Source of the DNA: Streptococcus suis
GTDB taxonomy: Bacteria > Bacillota > Bacilli > Lactobacillales > Streptococcaceae
Length of the DNA stretch: 64,000 nt
Direction of reading: 5' to 3'
Assembly (NCBI RefSeq): GCF_024509525.1
Contig: NZ_JAMWEM010000012.1
Location: forward strand, 1-64,000
The notes beneath the pieces are model-generated. The model worked only from the letters and a program-made list of their open reading frames with translations. It was not told where the DNA came from and ran no database searches. A program made the translations under genes and the position numbers. Below are positions 25,237 to 34,486 of this stretch, one piece after another (the stretch's first letter is position 1; each line of letters starts with the position of its first letter).

Positions 25237-26520
25237 ATGGGACTACTAGATTTATTGGGACGTAAGCGGGCTAGAGATAAACCACGAAATAGTTATGAAG
25301 GTCAGGACTTTTCATATCTGTTTGGACGAACGACCAGTGGGGAAAATGTGGATGAGTTTAAAGCTATGCAGACAACAGCTGTTTATGCTTGTGTCCGCAT
25401 CTTAGCTGAAGCGGTAGCTTCACTACCCATTCATGTTTATGAGAGAACGGCAACTGGAAAGGAGAAAAAGGTGGAACATCCCCTTTATTTTCTCTTGCAT
25501 GACGAACCTAACCCTGAGATGTCATCCTTTGTCTTTCGGGAGACATTGATGACCCATCTACTGATATGGGGCAATGCCTATGTCCAGATTATTCGAGATA
25601 GGAGTGGACAGGTTATCAGTCTTTACCCACTTTTACCAGATAAGATGTCAGTTCATCGAGACGAGAGTGGTAAGCTCTACTACAAATACAAGCGTCAGTC
25701 AGAAGAAAATCCAAACTTTAAGGAAAAGGGAGATGCTATCTTGAGAGCAGAAGATGTTCTCCATGTTCCAGGTCTGGGTTTTGATGGATTGATTGGCTAT
25801 TCTCCAATTGCCCTTGCAAAAAATGCCATCGGTATGACCTTGGCTACGGAAAACTATGGTGCATCATTCTTTAAGAATGGTGCAAATCCTGGTGGTGTTT
25901 TGGAACATCCAGGGATTCTCAAGGATCCCAAACGAGTGAGAGATTCATGGAATGCAGTCTACAATGGGGTAACCAATGCCCATAAAGTGGCAGTTCTTGA
26001 GGAAGGGATGAAATACACTCAAATAGGCATTCCACCTGAAGAAGCCCAGTTTCTCCAAACTAGAAAATTCCAAATTAATGAAATTGCAAGGCTCTACCGC
26101 ATTCCACCTCATATGGTTGGTGACTTGGAGAAATCCTCATTTTCAAACATTGAGCAACAATCTCTAGAATTTGTTAAATATACCTTAGACCCCTGGGTAG
26201 TTCGTCTCGAACAGGCTTTCAAGAGGTCTCTTTTTTTACCTGAAGAAAAGAAAACCTACTTTGTGAAGTTCAATGTAGATGGTCTTCTTCGTGGAGACTA
26301 TCAGAGTCGAATGAATGGCTATGCGATTGGGAGACAAAATGGCTGGCTATCGACGAATGATATACGTGAACTTGAGGACTTGAACCTCCTTTCAGATGAG
26401 GAAGGAGGAAATCTCTACTTGGTAAATGGAAACATGACGAAACTGAAGGATGCGGGTGGCTTTATGAAACAAGCACCGTTAGAACAAGAAACTCAATCTG
26501 AGGAGGATATGGATGCATAA
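25237..26520 (+). CDS. Phage portal protein, HK97 family
   Basis: The start ATG 25237 (MGLLDLLGRKRARDKP) has AAAGGAGG upstream, better than an ATG at 25165. The 427 aa include AMQTTAVYACVRILAEAVAS, LLIWGNAYVQIIRDRSG, VGDLEKSSFSNIEQQS and the C-terminal extension, all hallmarks of HK97-like portals. It forms the dodecameric channel for DNA entry and exit. The end overlaps the protease gene by 8 nt. Confidence 0.95.
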   Translation: MGLLDLLGRKRARDKPRNSYEGQDFSYLFGRTTSGENVDEFKAMQTTAVYACVRILAEAVASLPIHVYERTATGKEKKVEHPLYFLLHDEPNPEMSSFVFRETLMTHLLIWGNAYVQIIRDRSGQVISLYPLLPDKMSVHRDESGKLYYKYKRQSEENPNFKEKGDAILRAEDVLHVPGLGFDGLIGYSPIALAKNAIGMTLATENYGASFFKNGANPGGVLEHPGILKDPKRVRDSWNAVYNGVTNAHKVAVLEEGMKYTQIGIPPEEAQFLQTRKFQINEIARLYRIPPHMVGDLEKSSFSNIEQQSLEFVKYTLDPWVVRLEQAFKRSLFLPEEKKTYFVKFNVDGLLRGDYQSRMNGYAIGRQNGWLSTNDIRELEDLNLLSDEEGGNLYLVNGNMTKLKDAGGFMKQAPLEQETQSEEDMDA

Positions 26521-27208
26521 GTTTTGGAATTTTACAGAAGATGATAGTGGTCGAACACTTCGTATTGAAGGACAGATTGCTGATGAGACGTGGTTTGGCG
26601 ATGAAGTCACGCCACAAGTATTTAAAAATGATTTACATGCAGGAAACGGAGACATCACCCTCTGGATTAATAGTCCAGGGGGTGATGTTTTTGCGGCTGC
26701 TCAAATCTATAACATGCTGATGGATTACAAAGGTGATGTCCATGTAATGATTGATGGCTTAGCCGCAAGTGCTGCTAGTGTCATTGCCATGGCAGGTACA
26801 ACGGTTTCTATGAGTCCAGTTGCCATGATGATGATTCACAACCCTTGGACTATAGCACAAGGTGAAGCCAAGGATATGCAGAAGGTCATTGAAATGTTAG
26901 GAGAAATTAAGGAATCCATCATCAATGCCTATGAACTAAGAACAGGACTTTCAAGAACCAAGCTATCACACCTCATGGACTCAGAGTCTTGGTTCAATGC
27001 CAAAAAGGCTGTTGAACTGGGCTTTGCAGACAAGATTCTCTTTGACAAACAAGAGGAACATGGAATGGAGACTGAGAGTTATTCTTTCAGTCGAACTGCT
27101 GTCCAACAAGATTTACTTGTCAAAATGCAGGCGAAACTTGGAGTCCAACAACCAAAGAAAACAATCCCGATCAATCAGTTGGAAAAACGATTGAATTTGC
27201 TCAAATAA
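26513..27208 (+). CDS. Head maturation protease, ClpP/S14 family
   Basis: This 231-aa serine protease has LWINSPGGDVFAAAQIYNML, catalytic serine near S86 (GLAASAAS), H109 (MMIHNPW) and the C-terminal ESWFNAKKAVELGFADKI. It cleaves the delta domain of the capsid protein during prohead maturation. The start overlaps the portal gene, with GAGGA nearby for translation. Confidence 0.94.
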   Translation: MHKFWNFTEDDSGRTLRIEGQIADETWFGDEVTPQVFKNDLHAGNGDITLWINSPGGDVFAAAQIYNMLMDYKGDVHVMIDGLAASAASVIAMAGTTVSMSPVAMMMIHNPWTIAQGEAKDMQKVIEMLGEIKESIINAYELRTGLSRTKLSHLMDSESWFNAKKAVELGFADKILFDKQEEHGMETESYSFSRTAVQQDLLVKMQAKLGVQQPKKTIPINQLEKRLNLLK

Positions 27209-27226
27209 CGAAAGGAAAATGAACTG

Positions 27227-28432
27227 ATGTCTAAATTACTTGAATTGAAAGAAAAACGTAACCAAGCTTGGCAACAAGCAAAAACCTTCCTTGATTCTGT
27301 CCGCTCTGAGGACGGACTGGTATCAGAGGAGGATTCTAAACGCTATGATGATATGGAAGCAAAAATCAACCTCTACAATCAAGAAATTGCACGATTGGAG
27401 CGACAAGAAAAGATTGACCTTGAACTTGCTCAACCAGCGTCACAGGCTTTAATTGGGCAACCCACTACAGTTTTGAATGACAAGACTACTGAAGAGGAAA
27501 AGAAAGGTGTCGCTTCAGATAGCTATGCCAAGACTTTTTGGACAAGTGTTCGTAAGCGTCACTTCTTTGATGTCAGAGACGTCCTTCGAGTTGGGGAAGA
27601 TACCGAAGGTGGTCATCTGGTTCCTGATGAGTATGAGAAGAAACTAGTTCAAGGATTACAAGAAGAGAATTTCTTCCGTAGCCTTGCGACTGTTATCAGA
27701 ACATCTAGTGGTGAACGTAAGATCCCTGTTGTGACAGGACACGGTTCAGCCTCATGGATGGATGAAAATGGTCTCTATCCTGAAACAGAAGAAACCTTTG
27801 GTCAGGTGACACTAGACTCTCATAAGATTGGTACTGCCATTCGTATTTCAGAAGAGTTGCTAAACGATTCAGTCTTTGACCTTGAATCCTATATGACAGC
27901 TGAATTTGCTCGTCGTATTGGAACGGAAGAAGAAAAAGCATTCTTGATTGGTGATGGTTCTAAGAAACCGACAGGTATCTTTACTCAGGCAGAAGTAACA
28001 GGTCCAACGACTGCTACAAAGGATATTACCTTTGACGATATGATTGAATTGTATCATTCTCTACCAGCACCCTATCGTAAGAATGCAGTTTGGATTTTAC
28101 ATGATACGACTGTCAAAGCTATCCGTAAACTCAAGGATAATAATGGTAACTATATCTGGCAGCCATCCACTCAAGCTGGACAACCAGATTTGATTCTAAA
28201 TCGTCCATACTATACATCAACCTTTGCCCCACTTCCTGATGCAGGAAACAAGGCCATTGCATTTGGTGATTTCTCATATTATTGGATTGCGGACCGTCAG
28301 GGACGTACCTTCAAACGTCTGAACGAACTCTATGCCAATAATGGACAGATTGGTTTTCTTGCTTCACAACGTGTTGATGGCAAGTTAGTCCTACCTGAAG
28401 CCGTGAAGACACTAACAGTAAAGGCTAAGTAG
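27227..28432 (+). CDS. Major capsid protein, HK97 fold
   Basis: This 401-aa protein has an N-terminal coiled-coil delta domain (residues about 1-100: KEKRNQAWQQAKTFL, DMEAKINLYNQEIARLERQE), then the capsid core beginning near GEDTEGGHLVPDEYEKKLVQ. It includes TGHGSASWMDENG and WILHDTTVKAIRKLKDNNG. It assembles the icosahedral head and the protease upstream would remove the delta domain. RBS AAAGGAAAA. Confidence 0.95.
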   Translation: MSKLLELKEKRNQAWQQAKTFLDSVRSEDGLVSEEDSKRYDDMEAKINLYNQEIARLERQEKIDLELAQPASQALIGQPTTVLNDKTTEEEKKGVASDSYAKTFWTSVRKRHFFDVRDVLRVGEDTEGGHLVPDEYEKKLVQGLQEENFFRSLATVIRTSSGERKIPVVTGHGSASWMDENGLYPETEETFGQVTLDSHKIGTAIRISEELLNDSVFDLESYMTAEFARRIGTEEEKAFLIGDGSKKPTGIFTQAEVTGPTTATKDITFDDMIELYHSLPAPYRKNAVWILHDTTVKAIRKLKDNNGNYIWQPSTQAGQPDLILNRPYYTSTFAPLPDAGNKAIAFGDFSYYWIADRQGRTFKRLNELYANNGQIGFLASQRVDGKLVLPEAVKTLTVKAK

Positions 28433-28434
28433 TC

Positions 28435-28692
28435 ATGGTTAGTTTAGCAGAAGCAAAACAGTATCTTAAAGTGGAACATGAGGATGAGGATGGGCTGATT
28501 GAGCAGTTGCTTGAAACCAGTCAACAACTCTGTGAAGATATTTTGCGACAATCAATTTATTCAGAAGTTCTAAAGACGGCAATCCTATATGGGGTTGCCT
28601 ATCTTTATGAACACAGAGAAGATGCCAATCATAAGGAGTTGAAAGAGACTCTCTATCATTTGTTGTTGGCCGAACGAAAGGATGTGTTCTGA
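28435..28692 (+). CDS. Head-tail connector (gp6-like)
   Basis: The 85 aa begin MVSLAEAKQYLKVEHEDEDG, the standard start of gp6-like connectors, and are all helical (LLETSQQLCEDILRQS, GVAYLYEHREDANHKELK). It forms the ring under the portal. It starts 2 nt after the capsid gene stop. Confidence 0.88.
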   Translation: MVSLAEAKQYLKVEHEDEDGLIEQLLETSQQLCEDILRQSIYSEVLKTAILYGVAYLYEHREDANHKELKETLYHLLLAERKDVF

Positions 28693-29030
28693 TGAAGATT
28701 GCACCGTTGAGGGAACGCTTGTCATTTCAGATTCGACAGATTGTTCAAGATGAGATTGGCAATGAAACTTCGACATGGATACCTTTATTTGACCGGTGGT
28801 GCTCTTGTCGTCCTCTCACCTTGACCGAAAGGGATGGGAGTGTGACGAAACTGGAACAAGAGAAAGTCCAGTTCACCCTCAGATACGAAAAAGCAATTCT
28901 TGGACTTCATTCCTTAACGACTCGCATTCAATTTCGGGGACAAACCTATGAGATTGAGTCTATTGATGGAGAAACAGTGCCACGACAACTGATTTACATC
29001 GTCGCCATTAGGGGGGAGAGTTATGACTAG
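28692..29030 (+). CDS. Head closure protein (gp16/SPP1-like)
   Basis: The 112-aa protein contains KIAPLRERLSFQIRQIVQDE, IPLFDRWCSCRPLTLTER and FTLRYEKAILGLHSLTTRIQ, then FRGQTYEIESIDGETVPRQ. This is the small beta-barrel head-closure (head-tail joining) family of SPP1 gp16 and HK97 gp7 relatives. It overlaps neighbours at both ends, as connector genes usually do. Confidence 0.88.
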   Translation: MKIAPLRERLSFQIRQIVQDEIGNETSTWIPLFDRWCSCRPLTLTERDGSVTKLEQEKVQFTLRYEKAILGLHSLTTRIQFRGQTYEIESIDGETVPRQLIYIVAIRGESYD

Positions 29031-29391
29031 AATTGAACTAGATGCACTAGAAACTGCCATCGCAAATGAGCTGGCGGAGTTTGTAGTGGGTACCACAGAG
29101 GTGATGCGTGAAGTTGTAGAGGAAGTCACTGAGGAATCCATCGAAACCTTGAAAGCAACGTCACCTAGAAAGAGTGGATCTTATGCCAAAGGGTGGAAGA
29201 GTAAAGCGACGATTGATACCAGTACAGGTCTAACCAAAACCATTCATAATCGAACACCAGGCCTGACGCATCTATTAGAAAATGGTCATGCCAAAAGCTT
29301 TGGTGGGCGAGTTGAGGGGATAAAGCATATCGCACCTGTTGAGAAACAAGCAATACAATCCTTAGAAGAAAAGCTGAGAAAGCGAGTGTGA
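29023..29391 (+). CDS. HK97 gp10-like tail component
   Basis: The 122-aa protein carries the gp10 signature: an N-terminal helix, then SPRKSGSYAKGWKSKATI, HNRTPGLTHLLENGHAKSFG and GIKHIAPVEKQAIQSLEEKL. It is part of the head-tail joining or tail completion apparatus. It starts inside the end of the previous gene. Confidence 0.9.
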   Translation: MTRIELDALETAIANELAEFVVGTTEVMREVVEEVTEESIETLKATSPRKSGSYAKGWKSKATIDTSTGLTKTIHNRTPGLTHLLENGHAKSFGGRVEGIKHIAPVEKQAIQSLEEKLRKRV

Positions 29392-29397
29392 TATGAC

Positions 29398-29724
29398 ATG
29401 TTACTGAGCGAAATGTACTCCATTCTCAAAGAATTACAGCTCCCACTCGCCTACCATCATTTTGAAGAAGGGAGTCGTCCAAGACCACCGTATCTAGTTT
29501 ATTTGGTAACTGATTCAGAAAATCATGGTGCAGACAATTGGACCTATCATAAGCAGAATAACCTGCTAGTGGAACTCTATACCACTAAGAAAGATTTAGC
29601 AACTGAACAAAAGGTGGAGTCATTATTTGACAGCCACCTTATTTATTTTGAAAAAGTAGAGACCTATATCTCATCTGAGAAACTCTACCAAATAACCTAT
29701 TACATCACATTACATGGAGGATAA
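29398..29724 (+). CDS. Tail terminator-like protein
   Basis: The 108 aa begin MLLSEMYSILKELQLPLAYH. PRPPYLVYLVTDSENHGADN and LVELYTTKKDLATEQKVESL fit the short tail-terminator or minor tail proteins found between gp10 and the major tail protein. Assignment rests partly on synteny. The RBS is poor, so translational coupling to gp10 is likely. Confidence 0.7.
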   Translation: MLLSEMYSILKELQLPLAYHHFEEGSRPRPPYLVYLVTDSENHGADNWTYHKQNNLLVELYTTKKDLATEQKVESLFDSHLIYFEKVETYISSEKLYQITYYITLHGG

Positions 29725-29725
29725 T

Positions 29726-30295
29726 ATGGCTGAAAAGAATAAGGTCACCTTTGGACTACAAGATGTCCATTGGGCAGAAGTTACAAGCGAAGGTTCGGAT
29801 GGTACGTTGACATACGGTAATGTAGAACGACTTCGTGGTGCTGCAGAATTAACCCTTGAGCCAACAGGAGACAAGGGTTCTTATAAGGCAGACAATATCA
29901 ATTTTTATACTACGGAGTCAAACGACGGTTATGAAGGAACGCTAAAAGTTGCACTTCTAACGCAGGAATTTTTGACACGAGTCCTCGGAGAACAGTTGGA
30001 TGCGACGACAAACACCATTTCAGAGATCGCAAACAGCGAAAAGAAAAATTTTGCGTTGATGTTCCGTTTCGAAGGGGATAAAAAAGAAACATTACACGTT
30101 TTGTATTATTGTTACGCATCTCGTCCGACTGTTGGTTCAAAAACCAAGTCTGGTTCAGATATCAATGAGGTAGAGTTGACCTTTACTGCCAGTCCTCGTC
30201 CACTTGATAAAGTTGTACGTAGACGTACAACGGAGGAAACGAGTGATGAGATTCGTCAAAACTGGTTCAAGGCAGTTTTTGAACCTCGTAAGTAA
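29726..30295 (+). CDS. Major tail protein, phi13 type
   Basis: Start ATG 29726 (MAEKNKVTFGLQDVHWAEV) is behind GGAGG. The 189 aa include GLQDVHWAEVTSEG, YEGTLKVALLTQEFLTRVLG and the C-terminal EVELTFTASPRPLDKVVRRR, as in phi13 family tube proteins. It polymerises into the tail tube. It has no added Ig-like C-terminal domain. Confidence 0.92.
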   Translation: MAEKNKVTFGLQDVHWAEVTSEGSDGTLTYGNVERLRGAAELTLEPTGDKGSYKADNINFYTTESNDGYEGTLKVALLTQEFLTRVLGEQLDATTNTISEIANSEKKNFALMFRFEGDKKETLHVLYYCYASRPTVGSKTKSGSDINEVELTFTASPRPLDKVVRRRTTEETSDEIRQNWFKAVFEPRK

Positions 30296-30306
30296 GGGAG
30301 AAGGCA

Positions 30307-30726
30307 ATGAGAGAAAGTATTACCATAGCAGGAACGACCTATGAGTTAGCAATCAATGCCTATACCCCAATCGCTTATAAAGAGCAGTTTGGTAAGGACT
30401 ATTTTCAAGATTTATTCTCGATGGTCAATAGTCAAGCAATCTTGGCAAAACTTGACCAGTTAGAAGATGGAGAGGAATTACAGGCACATCATATTGATGT
30501 TTCTATTCTGTCTGATTTCGATATGACATTTTTCCATCGAATCTTTTGGGTCTTTGCGAAGTCAGCCAATCCACGAGTGAAGCCATTTGTGGATTTTTAT
30601 ATGGAGATGGAAGAATTTCCAGTGCAGGAAGTAGCCCCTGTCTTGATGAATATGTTGAACAAAGGGATGTCAACCAGAAAAAAGCAGATGAAACAGAAAC
30701 AGCGAGTGAGGAAATCTTCACAGTAG
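30307..30726 (+). CDS. Tail assembly chaperone, gpG-like
   Basis: The 139-aa protein begins MRESITIAGTTYELAINAYT and includes IAYKEQFGKDYFQDLFSMV, the usual opening of Gram-positive gpG proteins. It directs tape measure and tube assembly. Its lysine-rich 3' end contains the slippery site A_AAA_AAG (30678-30684), so part of translation should shift into the -1 frame. A short tail RKSSQ follows in frame 0. Confidence 0.87.
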   Translation: MRESITIAGTTYELAINAYTPIAYKEQFGKDYFQDLFSMVNSQAILAKLDQLEDGEELQAHHIDVSILSDFDMTFFHRIFWVFAKSANPRVKPFVDFYMEMEEFPVQEVAPVLMNMLNKGMSTRKKQMKQKQRVRKSSQ

Positions 30727-30890
30727 AGAGTTATTTCTCCTGTTGTAAGGAGACTGGTCTGACCATTGACGATTTAAAACATATCTCTATTGGGATGGCA
30801 CTTGACTACCAAACGGACTATGTGGAGATACGTACTCGAGAAACTTCTCAAACACGCCCAGCAACTCAAGCTGATTTTGATAATTTCTGA
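30307..30890 (+). CDS. gpGT frameshift fusion of tail chaperone
   Basis: If ribosomes slip -1 at A_AAA_AAG (codons AAA 30679-30681 and AAG 30682-30684), reading resumes with GCA at 30684 and runs to 30890. That adds 68 residues beginning ADETETASEEIFTVES and ending ATQADFDNF, for about 194 aa in total. The -1 frame is open across the junction and lacks a start of its own with an RBS. A gpG/gpGT pair made by -1 shifting is conserved in lambda-like and HK97-like tails. Confidence 0.8.
30678..30684 (+). promoter_or_regulatory. Programmed -1 frameshift slippery heptamer
   Basis: A AAA AAG in the zero frame matches the X_XXY_YYZ rule, and A_AAA_AAG is among the most efficient bacterial slippery sequences. 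It lies 40 nt before the frame-0 stop at 30724-30726. Confidence 0.8.
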
Positions 30891-30908
30891 TGGTAGAAAG
30901 GAGGGACT

Positions 30909-33767
30909 ATGGCTGGAAACATCAAGGGAATTACGATTGAAATTGGTGGCGATACCCAACCCTTACAAGATGCCCTAAAGGGTGTAAACAAGCAAGCCTC
31001 TGAAGCTACTAAAGAATTAAGACAGATTGATAAGGCTCTCAAGTTTGATACAGGAAATGTCACTCTCCTGACGCAAAAGCAGGAAGTCTTGGCAAAACAG
31101 GTCGAGACAACCAAAGAAAAATTGGCAACGCTCCGTCAAGCCCAATCACAGGTGGAAGCTCAATTTAAGGCTGGGGACATTGGGGCAGACCAGTACCGTG
31201 CCTTTCAACGTGAGGTGGAAACTACTCAAAGGCTGCTAACGTCCTATGAAACTAAGTTAGCTGATGTGTCATCAACACTTGAGAATCACGGTCGAGCTAG
31301 TAGTTCAGCGGCTCAACAATTAGATAAACTCCAACTGGAGCAGGTGCAGTTAGCAAGTGAGATGAACAAGGTCACGTCTCAATTTGAGTTACATGAAAGT
31401 GCTTTGTCATCCAATAGTTCCGAAGCAGAACGCAATGCCATAGTCCAACAAAAGATTGGAGCACAGTCAGAAATTGTTTCTAAACAAATTTCCAATCTCG
31501 AAAAGCAACTAGCCCTGACAAAGAGTGAATATGGTGAGAATTCCATTGAAGCCAATAAGATGGAAGCTGAGTTGAACCAAGCAAAGACCGCACTCAATAA
31601 CCTGAACAACGAGATGGATGAGACCAAATCCTCTGCCGATGGTGCTCAGGATGGCATGAAAGCCATGTCTGACACCATTCGGGCTGAGGCACTTCAAGCG
31701 ACCAGTGAGAAGCTAGCAGACATCTCTCAGAAAATCTTTGAAGTCGGAACAGAATCCATGTCTGCGGCAGCTCAACTTCAAGCCAGCAATGCCCAATTCT
31801 CTACCGTATTTGGGGATATGGAGAATGCTGCTAAGGATGCCCTCAATAAGATTGGGGAAGAGATGGACATTGTTCCAGAGCGTCTTCAAGGCTCCTTCAC
31901 TCAGATGGCTTCCTTTGCCAAAACCTCTGGAATGGATACGGCTCAGGCTTTGGATCTGACCACTCGTGCCACCAGAGCAGCGGCTGATGGGGCAGCATTT
32001 TACGACAAATCCATCGAAGAAGTCACCGAAAACCTACAGTCCTTCCTCAAAGGAAACTATGAAAATGACGCAGCTCTAGGTATTTCTGCGACAGAAACCA
32101 CTCGTAATGCAGCGGCGAATAAGCTCTATGGAAAGTCCTTCAATGAACTATCAGAAGCTCAGAAGCAGTTAACCCTCCTTCAAATGGTAGAGGACGGCAA
32201 TGAGCTCTCTGGAGCCTTGGGACAAGCTGCAAGGGAATCAGACGGACTGGAAAACGTTCTGGGTAACTTAAGACAGTCTGGAACTAATGCTCTAGCAGCA
32301 ATCGGTCAACCGATTCTGGAGATGCTTATTCCAGTCTTTCAAAGTTTGGCAGATATTGTTAGTCAACTAGCGACTTGGTTTACCAACTTATCCAGTCCCA
32401 TCAAGGAGGTCGTCATTATCTTCGCAGGTATTTTAGCCGTGGTAGGGATGTTACTTCCTGTTTTCTTGGGCTTACAGGTTGCGGCAGCCGCTATGGCGAC
32501 AACCGTTGTTGGAATGATAACGGCATTTTTGCCAATTGTGGGGATTATTGTTGGTATTGTTGCTGCCATTACCTTACTGATTGTTGGGTTAAAAGAACTC
32601 TGGACGAATCACGAAGGATTTCGAACGGTTGTGACGGAAATCTGGAATAGTATCTATGCCTTTCTGTCCATGATCATCCAGCAGATTTCTAGTTTTGTTA
32701 TGTCCATCTGGGGAACGCTATCCACATGGTGGACTGAAAACCAGCAATTGATTCTAAATGCTGCAACCACGGTATGGAATGCCATCACTACGGTTATTCA
32801 AACGGTGATGACTATTCTTGGACCGCTCATCCAAGCAAGTTGGGAGAATATCAAACTCATCATCACAGCCGCTTGGGAGATGATAAAGATTGTGGTCGAG
32901 ACTGCTATCAATGTGGTACTTGGTATCATCAAGGCAGTCATGCAGGTTATCACTGGTGATTGGACTGGCGCTTGGGAAACCATCAAACAGGTCTTGTCGA
33001 CGGTATGGGAGGGCATTAAGTCCCTTATTTCCTTAGCTCTCAATTTCATCGCCCAGTACATCTCAACTGCTTGGACGGGTATCAAGAATACCATCTCAAA
33101 TGTATTATCTGCCATTAGTTCTGTCATTTCATCTATCTGGTCAGCAATTCAGTCGACAATTTCCAGTGTTCTGTCTGCGATTGGTTCAACAGTATCAACT
33201 ATATGGAATGGTATCAGAAGTACCGTATCCAACATTCTGAATGGGATATCCAATACAGTTTCATCTGTTTGGAACGGTGTGAAAAATACAATTTCAAGTG
33301 CCATCAATGGTGCAAAAGATGCCGTGAGTAACGCCATCAATGCCATTAAAAATCTTTTTAACTTCCAAATCAGATGGCCGCATATTCCCCTTCCTCATTT
33401 TCGAGTATCTGGTTCAGCCAATCCGCTTGATTGGTTGAAGGGCGGAATTCCAAGAATTTCTATAGATTGGTATGCCAAAGGAGGAATTTTAACCAAACCA
33501 ACCGCATTTGGGGTAAACGGCAATAGCCTAATGGTTGGAGGTGAGGCTGGAAAAGAAGCAGTCTTGCCTTTGAATGAACAAACGTTAGGTGCAATTGGTC
33601 GAGGAATCGCAAAGACCATGACAAGCAATCTACCGACCATTCACATCACTATTACAGGTAACACAGTAAGAGAAGAGACTGACCTTCATCGACTAGCGGA
33701 GATGGTTGGAGAGAAACTAGTATATGAATTAGAACGTCAGCAAGGATTGAGAGGAGTGAAACCATGA
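30909..33767 (+). CDS. Tail tape measure protein
   Basis: This 952-aa protein begins MAGNIKGITIEIGGDTQPLQ, the typical tape measure start. Residues 30-260 are coiled coil, followed by the TP901-type core (MDIVPERLQGSFTQMASFAK, GAFYDKSIEEVTENL-like). Three or four membrane helices lie near residues 500-565 (VVIIFAGILAVVGMLLPVFL, IVGIIVGIVAAITLL). A repetitive C-terminal part has many IW-NGI-type heptads. It sets tail length and takes part in DNA injection. The start follows the gpGT stop by 18 nt. Confidence 0.94.
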   Translation: MAGNIKGITIEIGGDTQPLQDALKGVNKQASEATKELRQIDKALKFDTGNVTLLTQKQEVLAKQVETTKEKLATLRQAQSQVEAQFKAGDIGADQYRAFQREVETTQRLLTSYETKLADVSSTLENHGRASSSAAQQLDKLQLEQVQLASEMNKVTSQFELHESALSSNSSEAERNAIVQQKIGAQSEIVSKQISNLEKQLALTKSEYGENSIEANKMEAELNQAKTALNNLNNEMDETKSSADGAQDGMKAMSDTIRAEALQATSEKLADISQKIFEVGTESMSAAAQLQASNAQFSTVFGDMENAAKDALNKIGEEMDIVPERLQGSFTQMASFAKTSGMDTAQALDLTTRATRAAADGAAFYDKSIEEVTENLQSFLKGNYENDAALGISATETTRNAAANKLYGKSFNELSEAQKQLTLLQMVEDGNELSGALGQAARESDGLENVLGNLRQSGTNALAAIGQPILEMLIPVFQSLADIVSQLATWFTNLSSPIKEVVIIFAGILAVVGMLLPVFLGLQVAAAAMATTVVGMITAFLPIVGIIVGIVAAITLLIVGLKELWTNHEGFRTVVTEIWNSIYAFLSMIIQQISSFVMSIWGTLSTWWTENQQLILNAATTVWNAITTVIQTVMTILGPLIQASWENIKLIITAAWEMIKIVVETAINVVLGIIKAVMQVITGDWTGAWETIKQVLSTVWEGIKSLISLALNFIAQYISTAWTGIKNTISNVLSAISSVISSIWSAIQSTISSVLSAIGSTVSTIWNGIRSTVSNILNGISNTVSSVWNGVKNTISSAINGAKDAVSNAINAIKNLFNFQIRWPHIPLPHFRVSGSANPLDWLKGGIPRISIDWYAKGGILTKPTAFGVNGNSLMVGGEAGKEAVLPLNEQTLGAIGRGIAKTMTSNLPTIHITITGNTVREETDLHRLAEMVGEKLVYELERQQGLRGVKP

Positions 33768-34486
33768 TTAGATATAATGCATTAACCATTGGTGGAGTGT
33801 CCACGAGTTCTTTTCCTTTTAAGGTAATCGTGGTAGATAGTCCTTCAATCACAGTAAGTGAAAGTAAGACGCAATTGATAGAACACCAAGGCCTGTCAGG
33901 AGCGGTTCTTCAAACCAATCCTCGCAGAAGTGTCATGGAACTGAGCTACACCCTCTATCTTGTAAAACCTAGTGAAGAACAGTTATTATCCTTTTTGAAG
34001 CTATTTTTGAAAGAAGGATTTTGGCTTGAGAACGCTAGTTTCAAGACCATACGCTTTTGGTGTTACAAGGTACACCATACTCCAGTTCAAAAGGATAAGC
34101 TGGGGGTGTATGAGTTTAAGGTTACCTTTTCTTGTCACCCAACCAAGTGGTTCAAAACGACGACCTCGCAGGTGTTTAGGACTAGTGGTACTTTGAGAAG
34201 TCAAGGTTCAGCCATTGCTTTTCCGAAGATTACCATAAGTGGCAACTCGACTAGTGAAACTAGCTTTACGATTGGGGATGATGTCATCCGCTTGGAGCGA
34301 TTACAAGAAACACTCATTATGGATAATAATCCTAGTCAGCCAAGTTTTAAGACACAAAGAGGTCAGCCTGTAAAATGGTCTGGCGATTTTATTTCCATTG
34401 ATGCGGCCAGAAATGACTCGGTTGGAGTTGTCTTAGGTGCTGGCATCACATCATTAACAATAGAAATGAATTGGGGGTGGGCTTAG
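33764..34486 (+). CDS. Distal tail protein (Dit)
   Basis: The 240 aa begin MIRYNALTIGGVSTSSFPFK, the standard opening of siphovirus Dit proteins. YEFKVTFSCHPTKWFKT and the C-terminal galectin-like half (SGDFISIDAARNDSVGVVLG) support this. It forms the hub between tail tube and baseplate. It overlaps the tape measure gene by 4 nt. Confidence 0.9.
   Translation: MIRYNALTIGGVSTSSFPFKVIVVDSPSITVSESKTQLIEHQGLSGAVLQTNPRRSVMELSYTLYLVKPSEEQLLSFLKLFLKEGFWLENASFKTIRFWCYKVHHTPVQKDKLGVYEFKVTFSCHPTKWFKTTTSQVFRTSGTLRSQGSAIAFPKITISGNSTSETSFTIGDDVIRLERLQETLIMDNNPSQPSFKTQRGQPVKWSGDFISIDAARNDSVGVVLGAGITSLTIEMNWGWA

Noticed and set aside
32363..33346. Several minus-strand ORFs inside the tape measure gene
   Set aside because: They follow the repetitive composition of the tape measure gene, have no RBS or recognisable product, and oppose the late operon.
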